Source: Mesorhizobium neociceri (GTDB lineage Bacteria; Pseudomonadota; Alphaproteobacteria; Rhizobiales; Rhizobiaceae). Taken from it: a DNA stretch of 55,915 nucleotides. The translations under genes were made by a program, and so were the position numbers. The stretch is taken from positions 1 to 55,915 of the forward strand of contig NZ_JACDTY010000031.1 of NCBI RefSeq assembly GCF_013520985.1. The letters are read 5' to 3'. Positions 1 through 9,003 of the stretch are shown one piece after another (positions within the stretch are counted from its first letter, which is position 1; every line of letters begins with the position of its first letter). The notes under the pieces are model-generated. The model made no database searches and was not told where the DNA came from. It was given only the letters and a program-made list of their open reading frames with translations.

Positions 1-2
1 AG

Positions 3-116
3 AAGCGAACCGTCGAGGACACTTGGCGCCACATCGGCCACCTCGTCGAAACAATCGAACCCGGCGAATGCAAGAACTACTTCGCAAACGCCGGATACGC
101 TTCCATCAAAACGTGA
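3..116 (+). mobile_element. IS630-family transposase, C-terminal end (cut by window start)
   Basis: The reading frame entering from the window edge gives 37 residues that begin KRTVEDTWRHIGHLVE and end in a CxNYFxxAGY motif. This is the usual C-terminus of IS630-family DDE transposases. The stop is at 114-116. IS630 elements insert at TA, often within CTAG, and a CTAG lies at 123-126 just after the stop, so the element's right end probably falls there. Whether the rest of the element is intact cannot be seen. Family assignment is from motif recognition. Confidence 0.75.
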
Positions 117-128
117 AAGACTCTAGAG

Positions 129-512
129 GCTTGTCCGGCAAAACCCGGCGGACGCTTCCAGGGTCTGCTGCGGTCGAGCCGCGATCTGGCCCCTTCGGGC
201 GACTACATCGTCAAATTGCGATGCATCCGCACTTACCGCGTCGGCGGACCGGCAGTTAATACAAGCGCCGGGGACAAATCGACCTACAAGGAAGAACTCA
301 AATTCGAGGAAAAGCTCGTCGTCCCGCGCGGTTCGGTGCAGTCGAGCGTTGGCATCCCTTTCGCCTTCGCAATTCCGGCCGATGCGCTGCCATCGAACGG
401 ACCGCCGGTTTATGAGCGCCAGCACGGCAATGTGCGCTGGGTCCTGACCGTCACGGCGCCGATGCCGGGCGTCGACTATTACGCGGTCTTCGCGATCGAC
501 ATGAGGCGATAA
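129..512 (+). pseudogene. 3' remnant of a hypothetical gene truncated by the IS630 element
   Basis: An open frame with no plausible start runs from the IS630 edge to a TAA at 510-512. Its product has a beta-rich look, with GGRFQGLL...APSGDYIVKLRCIRTY early and VRWVLTVTAPMPGVDYYAVF near the end. This resembles the C-terminal arrestin-like beta-sandwich of some bacterial membrane-anchored hypothetical proteins, but I cannot name the family securely. A TTG at 216 is the only start-like codon and falls mid-domain, so the fragment is most simply the back end of a gene whose front was separated by the insertion. It is unlikely to be functional. Confidence 0.6.
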
Positions 513-567
513 GGCCAGAACAACTGATGTCCCGGGCGCTGGCGGATCGCGCCCGTCGGGGGGCGCC

Positions 568-1428
568 TTAGTGGCCCTTGGCGATGCGGTCGAACGCCAT
601 CAGCTTTTCCAACAAGGCCGGCATGTCCTTCAGCGGCAGCATGTTCGGACCGTCGGAGGAAGTCGAATTGTCCGGATCCTGGTGGGTTTCGATGAAGACA
701 CCGGCGACGCCGACGGCAACGGCAGCGCGCGCCAGCGTCTCGACAAAACGGCGCTCGCCGCCGGAAGAACCGCCCTGCCCGCCCGGCTGCTGCACCGAAT
801 GGGTGGCGTCGAAAATCACCGGCGCGCCGATCTCGGCCATCACGGGCAGAGCGCGCATATCCGACACCAGCGTGTTGTAGCCGAAGGAAGCGCCGCGCTC
901 GGTGGTCAGCACGTTGGCGTTGCCGGAACCAGTGATCTTGGCCACCACGTTCTTCATATCCCAGGGCGCAAGGAACTGCCCCTTCTTGACGTTGATCACC
1001 TTGCCGGTCTTCGCGGCCGCGACCAGCATGTCGGTCTGGCGCGACAGGAAAGCGGGTATCTGCAGCACATCGACATGCGGTGCGACGATCGCGCACTGCT
1101 CCTCGGTGTGAACGTCGGTCAAAATGGGAAGCGAAAATTCCTTGCGCAACTCGTCGAAAACCGGAAGCGCCGCGTCCATCCCGGCGCCGCGCGTCGCCGA
1201 CAGCGAGGTGCGGTTCGCCTTGTCGTAGCTGGTCTTGTAGACGAGACCGATGCCGAGCTTGCCGGTCAACTCCTTCAGCGCGCCGGCCATGTCGAAGGCG
1301 TGCTGGCGCGATTCAAACTGGCATGGGCCGGCGATCAGCGCCAAGGCTGCGTTGTTGTCGAAGACGACGTTGCCGACGGTTACCGACGAATTCGGCGCCA
1401 TCGAATTGGGCGCTTGCGGCTTGCTCAT
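568..1428 (-). CDS. kdsA: 3-deoxy-8-phosphooctulonate synthase (KDO-8-P synthase)
   Basis: KdsA condenses phosphoenolpyruvate with arabinose-5-phosphate to give KDO-8-phosphate, the precursor of the KDO that joins lipid A to the LPS core; it is cytoplasmic. The 286-residue product has the family KANRTS motif at residues 70-75 and IAGPC with Cys36. Together with His210, Glu247 and Asp259 (from IETHQDP and SSDGPNML), these match the metal ligands of the metal-dependent class of KDO8P synthases; the metal-independent E. coli type has Asn at the Cys position. GGGAGA lies just upstream of the ATG. The start overlaps the end of the upstream VOC gene by 4 nt (ATGA), so the two are probably translationally coupled. 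Confidence 0.97.
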   Translation of the reverse strand: MSKPQAPNSMAPNSSVTVGNVVFDNNAALALIAGPCQFESRQHAFDMAGALKELTGKLGIGLVYKTSYDKANRTSLSATRGAGMDAALPVFDELRKEFSLPILTDVHTEEQCAIVAPHVDVLQIPAFLSRQTDMLVAAAKTGKVINVKKGQFLAPWDMKNVVAKITGSGNANVLTTERGASFGYNTLVSDMRALPVMAEIGAPVIFDATHSVQQPGGQGGSSGGERRFVETLARAAVAVGVAGVFIETHQDPDNSTSSDGPNMLPLKDMPALLEKLMAFDRIAKGH

Positions 1429-2297
1429 TTGGTCTCCCGGAAGATGAAAGCCGCGCCCTGCCCGGATGCCGGCTGCACGACAATTTCGTTGCCCGCTATA
1501 TCGTATTGGATGGCATTATCTGCAAGCAGCGTAGCGGCGGCATCGGCACTGCGGACCGAAAAGACGACCGCAACGAAGCGAAGCTCTGTCGGCGCGCCGG
1601 CGGCAAAGCCGAAGCGCTTGGTGAAAACCGCGGGCTCGAGCACGGTTATGGCGGCATTCGGCAGGTCGAAGACCGCGCCGCCCTCCTGCGCCATGCCTGT
1701 CGCCGTCGAGATCAGGCCACTCTGTTCGGACGGCGCATCGCTGACCGCCACGATTTCGACAATGCCGGTCACGCCATTGGCGTGAGCTTGCAGCGCCCTG
1801 CGATCGATTTTCGGCCCATTGATCCGCTCGCAAGCGAACAGAAAGGCGTCCGTCGCCCCAGAACCGGACGCGAAAGCCAGTTTGAACGATGCCATGTCGC
1901 TCTTTCCGGCCGCGTCCGTGAAGGCGCGCGAAAAGCTCAGCACGTCTCCGGCCGACAGACCGGCCGAGACATAGCGCGCATGATCCGCATCGGCATTGCC
2001 GGTACCCAGCACCACGGCGGAAAAGCCCTCATCGCACAGGCTGGCACGGTAGAGCCGGTCGCGTGCGACGAAGACATTGCCGCCAGCAATCGCTTCCGCC
2101 GCTGCTTGCTTGTCGCCGACCGCGAGCGGTTCGAGATAGGTGCCGTCGGCGACGAAGACACAGCAATTTTCAGTGCCGAAGGGATGAATGCCGGTCGGCG
2201 CGACGATGAAGCCAAGCGATGTCAGCCGCGCCCGCGCCACCGCGAGGCTCGCCGTCGGCAGCACCAGATGGTCAAGTGGATGGGTTGTGCTGGTCAT
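1425..2297 (-). CDS. VOC-superfamily (glyoxalase-like domain) protein
   Basis: The 290-residue protein starts TTHPLDHLVLPTASLAVARARL, the opening of glyoxalase-like domains of the vicinal oxygen chelate superfamily. A second half-module begins near HANGVTGIVEIVAVSD and contains VLEPAVFTKRFG. The layout fits the glyoxalase-like PF13468 type: a paired beta-alpha-beta-beta-beta fold, usually metal binding. The substrate cannot be read from the sequence. Its stop overlaps the kdsA start (ATGA), so the genes are probably co-transcribed. The pairing may be only transcriptional, because no LPS role is known for this family. Confidence 0.75.
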   Translation of the reverse strand: MTSTTHPLDHLVLPTASLAVARARLTSLGFIVAPTGIHPFGTENCCVFVADGTYLEPLAVGDKQAAAEAIAGGNVFVARDRLYRASLCDEGFSAVVLGTGNADADHARYVSAGLSAGDVLSFSRAFTDAAGKSDMASFKLAFASGSGATDAFLFACERINGPKIDRRALQAHANGVTGIVEIVAVSDAPSEQSGLISTATGMAQEGGAVFDLPNAAITVLEPAVFTKRFGFAAGAPTELRFVAVVFSVRSADAAATLLADNAIQYDIAGNEIVVQPASGQGAAFIFRETK

Positions 2298-2540
2298 GCC
2301 GGCGCGGTGTGCATCATTCCGGATATCGGTTCAAGCGTTTCCGCCGATGGCGCCCGGATCGCGCCGCCGCGCGCCTATAATGCAGCATGCCATTCCGTCG
2401 CCGTTTCCTGCAATTTTCTCCAATCGGGAGCCAATCTGACGCAACGGTATCCCCCGCGTGCTTGATCTTGCGCCGCGTACCGGTTTGACGGCCTACGAAT
2501 TCCGCCTGTGAAAAACTGGCGACGTTTCTTTGCGGCCTGA

Positions 2541-2831
2541 TCAGGCCATTGCCACGACATCGGCCGAATATCGCAATTCGCGCAATGGTTTGACCCGGCT
2601 GGTTGTCTCCGCATAGAGCGGATGCGCCTTGTAGGCGGCCAACGCCGCATCGTCTTCGAACTCGGCATAGACGACCACGTCGATCGCGTCCGACAGCGGA
2701 TCGACCTTGGTGTTGAGGGTCACCTCGAAGAGGTTCGAATGCGGGATCTTGCCCAAGGTGAGCAAGCCCGTGCGCACGGCCTCGACATCGTCCTTGCGCC
2801 TGGCGCTGAAGAAAACGATATGCCGGATCAC
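2541..2831 (-). CDS. Dabb-family (stress-responsive A/B barrel) protein
   Basis: This small 96-residue protein opens with IRHIVFFSAR and contains VDPLSDAIDVVVYAEFEDD and YKAHPLYAE. These are the features of Dabb ferredoxin-like A/B barrel domains, which form dimers and occur in stress proteins and some monooxygenases. The frame is open to a TTG at 2843, but I prefer the GTG at 2829-2831 because GGAGG lies just upstream and the product then begins at the conserved first strand. It stands alone with about 240 nt of apparently empty sequence on its downstream side. The biochemical role is unknown. Confidence 0.75.
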   Translation of the reverse strand: MIRHIVFFSARRKDDVEAVRTGLLTLGKIPHSNLFEVTLNTKVDPLSDAIDVVVYAEFEDDAALAAYKAHPLYAETTSRVKPLRELRYSADVVAMA

Positions 2832-2946
2832 GCCTGCCTCCAAATTCGATTTGCCGGCATGTTTTGTGTGAGCAGGACCGTCGCGTCAACCGGCACGATG
2901 TCGCGCCCGGCAACGCCGGAAGGCGACTTCGCAGAGGCGCAAAAAA

Positions 2947-3081
2947 CTAGCCCCCGCCGGTGACGTAGCGCACGATACGCGACATTTCCCTGACCGAGGT
3001 GTCGAGATAGCGGCCACTGTTGTAGAGGCCGTCCCAGATCAGGAAAAAGGCGATGGCCATGATGACGACGACGTAACGCAT
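2947..3081 (-). CDS. Small single-span membrane protein (44 aa), function unknown
   Basis: ATG at 3079-3081 opens a 44-codon frame ending in TAG at 2947-2949. The N-terminal third (MRYVVVIMAIAFFLIWDGLY) is one hydrophobic helix, followed by a short polar tail with SVREMSRIVRYVTGGG. The hydrophobic-then-charged layout is what a real small inner-membrane protein looks like, and I believe similar short proteins occur in other rhizobia. The Shine-Dalgarno sequence is weak. No function can be assigned. About 260 nt upstream, up to the cfa gene, hold nothing I can identify. Confidence 0.55.
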   Translation of the reverse strand: MRYVVVIMAIAFFLIWDGLYNSGRYLDTSVREMSRIVRYVTGGG

Positions 3082-3340
3082 GGCTGAAACTAACGCATGT
3101 GGCTGTTCGTAACCATAGAGATTTCGGCAAAGGCCTATGCTCTCCGGAATTCTGGTCTCGAGCCCGTCGCCTTGGTCCAGCCGCGCACACAGCTTGCCTC
3201 TTGAAGTTCTGGTCGATGCGGTGGAAGATTGTGGCGAAAATTCACGCAGGTAGCGGCGTTCGCACCTGACGAATGAAATGTGGAGGATGTGGGGGCCGGC
3301 AGATCTTGCGCCGTCCCCGCGGAAGTCCGGGGGATGTGAG

Positions 3341-4591
3341 ATGGCTGTCAAGGAACACAAAGGCATCGGCGACGCCATCAGGCTGGACGAACTTAACTTC
3401 GCCGAGATCGTCAAGGGCTTGCCGGCCAAGGCGCGCATGGTGCTGTCGGCGGCGATGAAACTGCCGCGCGGCTCGCTCAAGGTAAGGATGCCGGATGGCC
3501 GCGCCGTTCTTGTCGGTGGCAATGCGCCCGGCCCCGACGCCGAACTGGTGCTGAAGAACTGGCGCCTGCCCGGCCGCGCCTTTTCCGGCGGCACCATCGG
3601 CGTTGCCGAATCCTACATGGATGGCGACTGGGAAAGCCCGGACGTGACCAGCTTTCTCGAACTGTTCGTCGTCAACTCGGCCATCGGCGAACGCGTCGCC
3701 GGCGGCGCCAGCTGGCTCATCAACACCGTCCAGCGCATCCGCCACTGGTTCAACGAAAACACCCGCACCGGCTCAAAGCGCAACATTTCGGCGCATTACG
3801 ACCTCGGCAATGCCTTCTACAAGCAATGGCTCGATCCCAGCATGACCTATTCGTCGGCGCTCTATGCCACCGGCGCCAACGATCTGGAAAGCGCGCAGGC
3901 CGCCAAGTATCGCGCTCTGGCCAAGGATACCGGCATCGGCAAGAAGGACCATGTGCTCGAGATCGGCTGCGGCTGGGGCGGCTTTGCCGAATTTGCCGCG
4001 CGCGAGATCGGCTGCCGCGTTACCGGCCTGACCATCAGCCGCGAACAGCACGACTTCGCCAAGGCGCGCATCCACAAGGCCGGACTGTCTGACAAGGTCG
4101 ACATCAAGCTGCAGGATTACCGGGACGAAACAGGCACTTACGACCGCATCGCCTCGATCGAGATGTTCGAGGCGGTCGGCGAAAAATACTGGCCGGTGTT
4201 TTTCGGCAAGATGAAGGCCTGCCTGAGGCCCGGCGGCACCGCCGGCCTGCAGATCATCACCATCAACGAGGCCGCCTACGACACCTATCGCGCGCGGCCG
4301 GATTTCATCCAGCGCTACGTCTTCCCGGGCGGCATGCTGCCGACGCCGTCGATCCTGAAGACGCTCGGCAGCGACCATGGCCTTGCCCATCTGCGCGAGC
4401 GCGTCTTCCCGGACGACTATGCCCGCACGCTTGCCGAATGGCGCAACCGCTTCTGGCAGTCGTGGGAAAAGATCGTCCCGCTCGGCTTCGATGACCGCTT
4501 CAAGAAGCTCTGGGAGTTTTACCTCCACTATTGCGAAGCCGGCTTTAGAGCCAGCTACATCGACGTGCGCCAGGTGGTCTACAAGGCGTAG
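3341..4591 (+). CDS. cfa: Cyclopropane-fatty-acyl-phospholipid synthase
   Basis: The enzyme transfers a methylene group from S-adenosylmethionine to the double bond of unsaturated acyl chains in membrane phospholipids, often in stationary phase or under acid stress. The product (416 residues from this ATG) has an N-terminal lipid-binding domain, then ISAHYDLGNAFYKQWLD and DPSMTYSSALY, and the SAM motif VLEIGCGWGG near residue 205. FEAVGEKYWPVFF and QIITINEAAY follow, all typical of the CFA/mycolic acid synthase family. The frame extends 63 nt upstream, but this ATG follows a GGGGGA stretch and opens with a sensible N-terminus. Rhizobia often have more than one cfa copy, so the symbol does not imply orthology with E. 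coli. Confidence 0.93.
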   Translation: MAVKEHKGIGDAIRLDELNFAEIVKGLPAKARMVLSAAMKLPRGSLKVRMPDGRAVLVGGNAPGPDAELVLKNWRLPGRAFSGGTIGVAESYMDGDWESPDVTSFLELFVVNSAIGERVAGGASWLINTVQRIRHWFNENTRTGSKRNISAHYDLGNAFYKQWLDPSMTYSSALYATGANDLESAQAAKYRALAKDTGIGKKDHVLEIGCGWGGFAEFAAREIGCRVTGLTISREQHDFAKARIHKAGLSDKVDIKLQDYRDETGTYDRIASIEMFEAVGEKYWPVFFGKMKACLRPGGTAGLQIITINEAAYDTYRARPDFIQRYVFPGGMLPTPSILKTLGSDHGLAHLRERVFPDDYARTLAEWRNRFWQSWEKIVPLGFDDRFKKLWEFYLHYCEAGFRASYIDVRQVVYKA

Positions 4592-4626
4592 AGTTGGGTT
4601 GAGCGGGCATTGCCCGCCCGTTTCCC

Positions 4627-6606
4627 TCACAGCAGGATGCGGTATTTCGCAAATCCCGCTTCGCCCTCGCCGGCAGGCTCGATCTTGAGGGATTTCACCC
4701 CTGAAATAAAATCCTTCGCCCTGGGACCGGTCTCGAATACGACGCTGGTTCCGGGCAGCGGCGTGAACGACCAATTGTCGTCGGCCGAGGGGTTGATCGT
4801 GCCTTCGCTGACGACATAGCGCACAATCACGTCGCGGTTGGTGTCCGGCGCTTCGTAGATGATCTTCGAAGCGTTGATGTCAGGGAAATTGCCGCCACCG
4901 CCGGCGCGGTAATTGTTGGTGGCGACGACGAATTTCGCTGCCGGATCAATAGGCTTGCCATCGAAGCTGAGGTCGACGATGCGGCTGGAGCCGGTATTGG
5001 CGACGCCACCCTTGGCATCGTATTTCGGCGGCTGCGACAGATCTATCTTGTAGCTGACGCCATCAATCACATCGAAATTGTAGGACGGGAATTCGGTGTC
5101 GATCAGCGCCTGGTCGGCTTTCCCGGCCTCGATCTTCTTGAAAATACCGGCCGACATTTCCAGCCATTCCTTCACCTGCGCCCCGGTGATTTCAACCGCC
5201 CGCACGGTGTTCGGATAGAGATAGAGGTCAGCGACGTTCTTGATGGCGATGTCGCCCACCGCCACGTCGGTGTAGTAGTCGGCACCGTTGCGCCCGCCGG
5301 CCTTGAAGGGCGCTGCCGCAGACAGCAGCGGCACGTCCTTCCACTGCGTGCTCTTCAATATGTCCTTGAGATACCAGCTCTGCGCCTGATTGACGATCTG
5401 CACCGACGGATCGTCGGCGACCAGCGCGAAATAGGAATAGAGCGGCGCAGACGTCTTGCCGACCGGACGGCGGACATAGGCAAGTGTCGCCTCATGGTCC
5501 GCCTTCAGCGCATCGACGATGCGCTGGTCGTCGGCAACCGTCGGCTTGTTCGCCTTGTCGACGCGCTCGTAGATCGGGCGAGCCTCGGAGGTCGCCGAGA
5601 CGACCCGCCATTTCGATCCGTCGCGTTCCAGAAGCAGGTCGATCAGGCCCATATGCGAGCCCCAGAAACCGCCCATCACCGCCGGCTTGCCCTGCAGCGT
5701 GCCTTTCTCCGTGTCGACGCCGTCGAGGGCCTGAAAGTCCTTCTTGCCGGGGAAGACCAGATGCTGATGGCCGGTGAACACTGCATCGATGCCCTCTACA
5801 CCGGCAACGAAGAACGAGGCGTTCTCCATCCCGTCGCCCTGCTTGATATCGATGCCGGAATGCGAGAGAGCAATGACGATGTCGGCGCCCTCCTCCTTGA
5901 TCTGCGGCACCCACGCCTTGGCCGCCTCGACGATGTCGCGCGTCCTGACATTGCCTTCGAGGTTCTTCAGGTCCCAGACCATGATCTGCGGCGGCACGAA
6001 GCCGATGATACCGATCTTGATCGGCTGCTCGGCGCCCGACCCATCCTTGATCTTCTTGTCCAGGATGACATACGGCTTGAGGTAAAGCTTGTCGTCGCGC
6101 GGGTTGGCGGCGAGCTCGGTGCCGCGGATCAGATTGGCGCAGACGAACGGGAAATTGGCCCCGGCCAGCACCTTGTCGAGGAACGACAGGCCGTAGTTGA
6201 ACTCGTGGTTGCCGAGCGTCGAGCATTCATAGCCGAGCAGGTTCATGCCCTTCATGATCGGATGCAGATCGCCGTCCTTGAGCCCCTTCTCATAGGCGAT
6301 GTAGTCGCCCATCGGATTGCCCTGCAAAAGGTCGCCATTGTCGATCAGCATCGCATTGGTGGCTTCCTTGCGCACCGCCGCAATCAGCGAGGCCGTCCGC
6401 GACAGGCCCATCGTGTCGTTCGCTTTGTCGGCATAGTAATCGTAGGGCAGGACATTCACATGGATGTCCGTCGTCTCCATGATCCTCAGATGCGCCTGAT
6501 TGGCCTGCGCGCGGGCGGAGAACGGATGCAGCATGATCAGCGCCCCGCTGGCGGCCGCACCGGCAAGAAAACCGCGACGGGAGACGGGGTGGCGGAGATG
6601 CGACAT
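4627..6606 (-). CDS. cpdB: Periplasmic bifunctional 2',3'-cyclic-nucleotide 2'-phosphodiesterase/3'-nucleotidase
   Basis: The protein hydrolyses 2',3'-cyclic nucleotides and 3'-nucleotides in the periplasm to recover phosphate and nucleosides. Its 659 residues begin with a Tat signal (SRRGFLAG followed by a hydrophobic stretch and an ARAQA cleavage region), so it is probably exported folded. The metallophosphoesterase domain shows METTDIHVN, DNGDLLQGNP, GNHEFNYG and VFTGHQHLVFPG, the standard dinuclear-metal motifs. A 5'-nucleotidase C-terminal domain follows (NTVRAVEITGAQVKEWLEMSA, NNYRAGGGGNFPD). Overall length matches CpdB. The gene stands alone, convergent with cfa and separated from it by 35 nt. 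Confidence 0.92.
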   Translation of the reverse strand: MSHLRHPVSRRGFLAGAAASGALIMLHPFSARAQANQAHLRIMETTDIHVNVLPYDYYADKANDTMGLSRTASLIAAVRKEATNAMLIDNGDLLQGNPMGDYIAYEKGLKDGDLHPIMKGMNLLGYECSTLGNHEFNYGLSFLDKVLAGANFPFVCANLIRGTELAANPRDDKLYLKPYVILDKKIKDGSGAEQPIKIGIIGFVPPQIMVWDLKNLEGNVRTRDIVEAAKAWVPQIKEEGADIVIALSHSGIDIKQGDGMENASFFVAGVEGIDAVFTGHQHLVFPGKKDFQALDGVDTEKGTLQGKPAVMGGFWGSHMGLIDLLLERDGSKWRVVSATSEARPIYERVDKANKPTVADDQRIVDALKADHEATLAYVRRPVGKTSAPLYSYFALVADDPSVQIVNQAQSWYLKDILKSTQWKDVPLLSAAAPFKAGGRNGADYYTDVAVGDIAIKNVADLYLYPNTVRAVEITGAQVKEWLEMSAGIFKKIEAGKADQALIDTEFPSYNFDVIDGVSYKIDLSQPPKYDAKGGVANTGSSRIVDLSFDGKPIDPAAKFVVATNNYRAGGGGNFPDINASKIIYEAPDTNRDVIVRYVVSEGTINPSADDNWSFTPLPGTSVVFETGPRAKDFISGVKSLKIEPAGEGEAGFAKYRILL

Positions 6607-6744
6607 TGGTTTTCCTTCCCAGCGACGTGACAGTCCAGCCCCGGGAGGAAGCTTCGCGCCGAAAACCGGCCATGTCCATCGGGAAGTCAGCCGATCAGCA
6701 AAAGGTGACGGCCGGATGAATATCCTTGGCCGAGGGCAAGGACC

Positions 6745-8010
6745 TCAGCCCTTGTCGTCATCGCCCTGGGTGATCAGCCGAGCGCTGCGCTGGCCGGTGA
6801 AATATATCCATAGCCAGCTAAGTGACACCGACAGCCGGTTGCGGAAACCGATCAGAAAATAGATGTGCGCCACGCCCCATAGCCACCAGGCAAGCCAGCC
6901 GGTGAGCTTGATCCAGCCGAAATCGATCGCGGCTGCCCACTTGCCGATCGTCGCCAGGTCGCCGGCATGACGGTAGCGGAATGGACGCGGCGCGCTATCG
7001 CCGGACAGCCGCGCCTTGATCGTCGCGGCAACATGCTTGCCCTCCTGCTTGGCGGAGGGCGCCACGCCGGGCACGGGCTGGCCGTCCGGCCGCAAGACAT
7101 GCGCGGTGTCGCCGATGACGAAGATTTCAGGACTGTCCGGCACGGTAAGATCGGGTTCGACCATCACCCTGCCCGCCCGGTCGACCGGCGCTCCCAGCCA
7201 CTCGCCCGCGGGCGAAGCCGCAACGCCCGCGGCCCACAGGATGGTCCTTGCCGGCAGATGTTTATCGCCAAAGATGACACCTTCGGCATCCAGCTTCGTG
7301 ACGGCGCGGCCGAGTTCGACGATGACGCCCCGCCGTTCCAGCGCCTTGCGGGCATAGTCGGAGAGTTCCGGCGCGAAATTGGCCAGGATGCGGTCGCCGG
7401 CCTCGACCAGCACTACACGCGCCTGACGCGTGTCGATGTTGCGGAATTCGCCGCGCAGCGTCTCATGCGCGAGTTCGACAATGGTGCCGGCAAGCTCGAC
7501 ACCGGTCGGGCCGCCGCCGACGATGACCAGCGTCAGCAGAGCCTGGCGCGTGGCCGGATCGGTCTCGCGCTCGGCCTGCTCGAAGGCGAGCAGGATACGG
7601 CGGCGGATGGTGGTGGCGTCCTCAAGCGTCTTCAGCCCGGGCGCAAAGGGCTCCCATTCGTCGTGGCCGAAATAGGCATGGCGCGCACCGGTGGCGAGCA
7701 CCAGCGTGTCGTATGGAACCGAACTGCCGTCCTCGAGCAGCACGCGTTTACCGGCCCGATCGACGCCGGTGACGTTACCCAGAAGTGTCGTCACATCCTT
7801 GCGCTTGCGCAGCAGATGACGGATCGGCCAGGCAACCTCCGACGTCGCCAGCGACGTGGTCGCCACCTGGTAGAGCAGTGGCTGGAAAAGGTGGTGGTTG
7901 CGCTTGTCGATCATGGTGATGCGCACCGGAGCGCCGGCCAGTGCGCGGGTGAGTTCGAGACCGCCGAATCCTGCACCGACGACAACGACGTGATGGCTGG
8001 CTTCACTCAT
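6745..8010 (-). CDS. ndh: Type II NADH dehydrogenase (NAD(P)/FAD-dependent oxidoreductase)
   Basis: This is a single-subunit membrane-associated flavoenzyme that passes electrons from NADH to quinone without pumping protons. The FAD motif VVVVGAGFGGLE lies at residues 9-19 and the NAD motif VIVGGGPTGVELAG near residue 164. ILWAAGVAASPAGEWL and the second flavin motif EIFVIGDTAHV follow. The C-terminal part (LTGWLAWWLWGVAHIYFLIGFRNRL) is amphipathic to hydrophobic, as in membrane-attached NDH-2 enzymes. A GTG nine bases upstream could also start the protein; the ATG is preferred because AGGGGTGA lies just ahead of it. It is divergent from the cyclo-ligase gene. Confidence 0.88.
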   Translation of the reverse strand: MSEASHHVVVVGAGFGGLELTRALAGAPVRITMIDKRNHHLFQPLLYQVATTSLATSEVAWPIRHLLRKRKDVTTLLGNVTGVDRAGKRVLLEDGSSVPYDTLVLATGARHAYFGHDEWEPFAPGLKTLEDATTIRRRILLAFEQAERETDPATRQALLTLVIVGGGPTGVELAGTIVELAHETLRGEFRNIDTRQARVVLVEAGDRILANFAPELSDYARKALERRGVIVELGRAVTKLDAEGVIFGDKHLPARTILWAAGVAASPAGEWLGAPVDRAGRVMVEPDLTVPDSPEIFVIGDTAHVLRPDGQPVPGVAPSAKQEGKHVAATIKARLSGDSAPRPFRYRHAGDLATIGKWAAAIDFGWIKLTGWLAWWLWGVAHIYFLIGFRNRLSVSLSWLWIYFTGQRSARLITQGDDDKG

Positions 8011-8192
8011 CGCATTCACCCCTGTTTATCCACTTTTATGTAATAATTTTTGTGCACCGCAACAATGTCTTGAAGCGCAAGACTGCCATGCATCAAGGCT
8101 GCACAGGACTCGCCGCCCAATGTCGCGAATGCCTATGTCGGCAGGCTCAGACGGGTATAGCCTCGCGGGGATAGGAACCACGGGAGTGAAGC

Positions 8193-8864
8193 ATGGCCAA
8201 CGACGATGACGGCGCCAAAGATGGCGACAGCCCGGCGCAATACTCTTCGCCACCGTGTTTCATGCACGAGCTCGATCCGGAATTCCGGGCGCCTTTGTCC
8301 GACTGGACCGACGTCAGGCGCTGGCGCAAGGCCGAGCGCGAACAGCTGATTGCGGCGCGGTTGGCGGTTTCGGCCGATACGCGGACAACAATGTCGCAAG
8401 CCATCGCCAAAGGTCTCGACGCGGTGATCGGCAACATTGCCGGCCGCATGGTCAGCCTCTACTGGCCGTTTCGCGGCGAGCCGGATCTGCGGCCATGGAT
8501 GGCGTCGATCAACGAGCGCGGCGGCCACACCGCCCTGCCCGTCGTCATTGAGAAGGGCCAGCCGCTGGTTTTCCGTGCCTACGTCCCCGGCGACCGGCTG
8601 GAAAAGGGCGTCTGGAACATCCCCATCCCCGCCGAGGGCGATCCGGTGCTGCCCGACATCGTCATTTCGCCGATCGTCGGCATCGATCCGCGCAATTACC
8701 GGCTGGGCTATGGTGGCGGCTTCTTCGACCGGACGCTGGCCGCTATGCCGTTCAAGCCTTTGGTCATCGGCGTCGGCTACGAGTTGCAACGCATCGCCAC
8801 CATCTATCCGCAGCTGCACGACATCCCGATGGACCGGCTCGTCACCGAGGCCTCCGCCGTATAG
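8193..8864 (+). CDS. 5-formyltetrahydrofolate cyclo-ligase
   Basis: The enzyme converts 5-formyl-THF to 5,10-methenyl-THF with ATP hydrolysis, returning the stored folate form to one-carbon metabolism. The 223-residue product carries RWRKAEREQLIAARLAVS near the start and the substrate/ATP-binding signature YRLGYGGGFFDRTLA toward the end, as in the YgfA/MTHFS family. It has an N-terminal extension of about 45 residues, which I recall from other rhizobial members. GGGAG sits 6 nt before the ATG. In many proteobacteria 6S RNA lies just upstream of ygfA; I looked for it here and could not support it. Confidence 0.88.
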   Translation: MANDDDGAKDGDSPAQYSSPPCFMHELDPEFRAPLSDWTDVRRWRKAEREQLIAARLAVSADTRTTMSQAIAKGLDAVIGNIAGRMVSLYWPFRGEPDLRPWMASINERGGHTALPVVIEKGQPLVFRAYVPGDRLEKGVWNIPIPAEGDPVLPDIVISPIVGIDPRNYRLGYGGGFFDRTLAAMPFKPLVIGVGYELQRIATIYPQLHDIPMDRLVTEASAV

Positions 8865-9003
8865 CAGCGCAGATGTGATGTGACAAAAATCCGACTTGGT
8901 CGATAAATAATATGATCTTCGAGGATCGTTCGAAACGGCGCTCTGGGCGGATCCAACAGTGCCCAGTCGATCTTGGATTGGCTGCTTCACAACGGATGAC
9001 GAG

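Noticed and set aside
571..1785. Long open frame of 404 codons antisense to kdsA
   Set aside because: It is the mirror of a high-GC coding region; composition is Arg/Gly/His-rich with no recognisable domain.
8040..8192. Possible 6S RNA ahead of the 5-formyl-THF cyclo-ligase gene
   Set aside because: The position is right by analogy with other proteobacteria, but I could not build the long rod with a central bubble from this sequence and saw no convincing promoter, so it is not listed.
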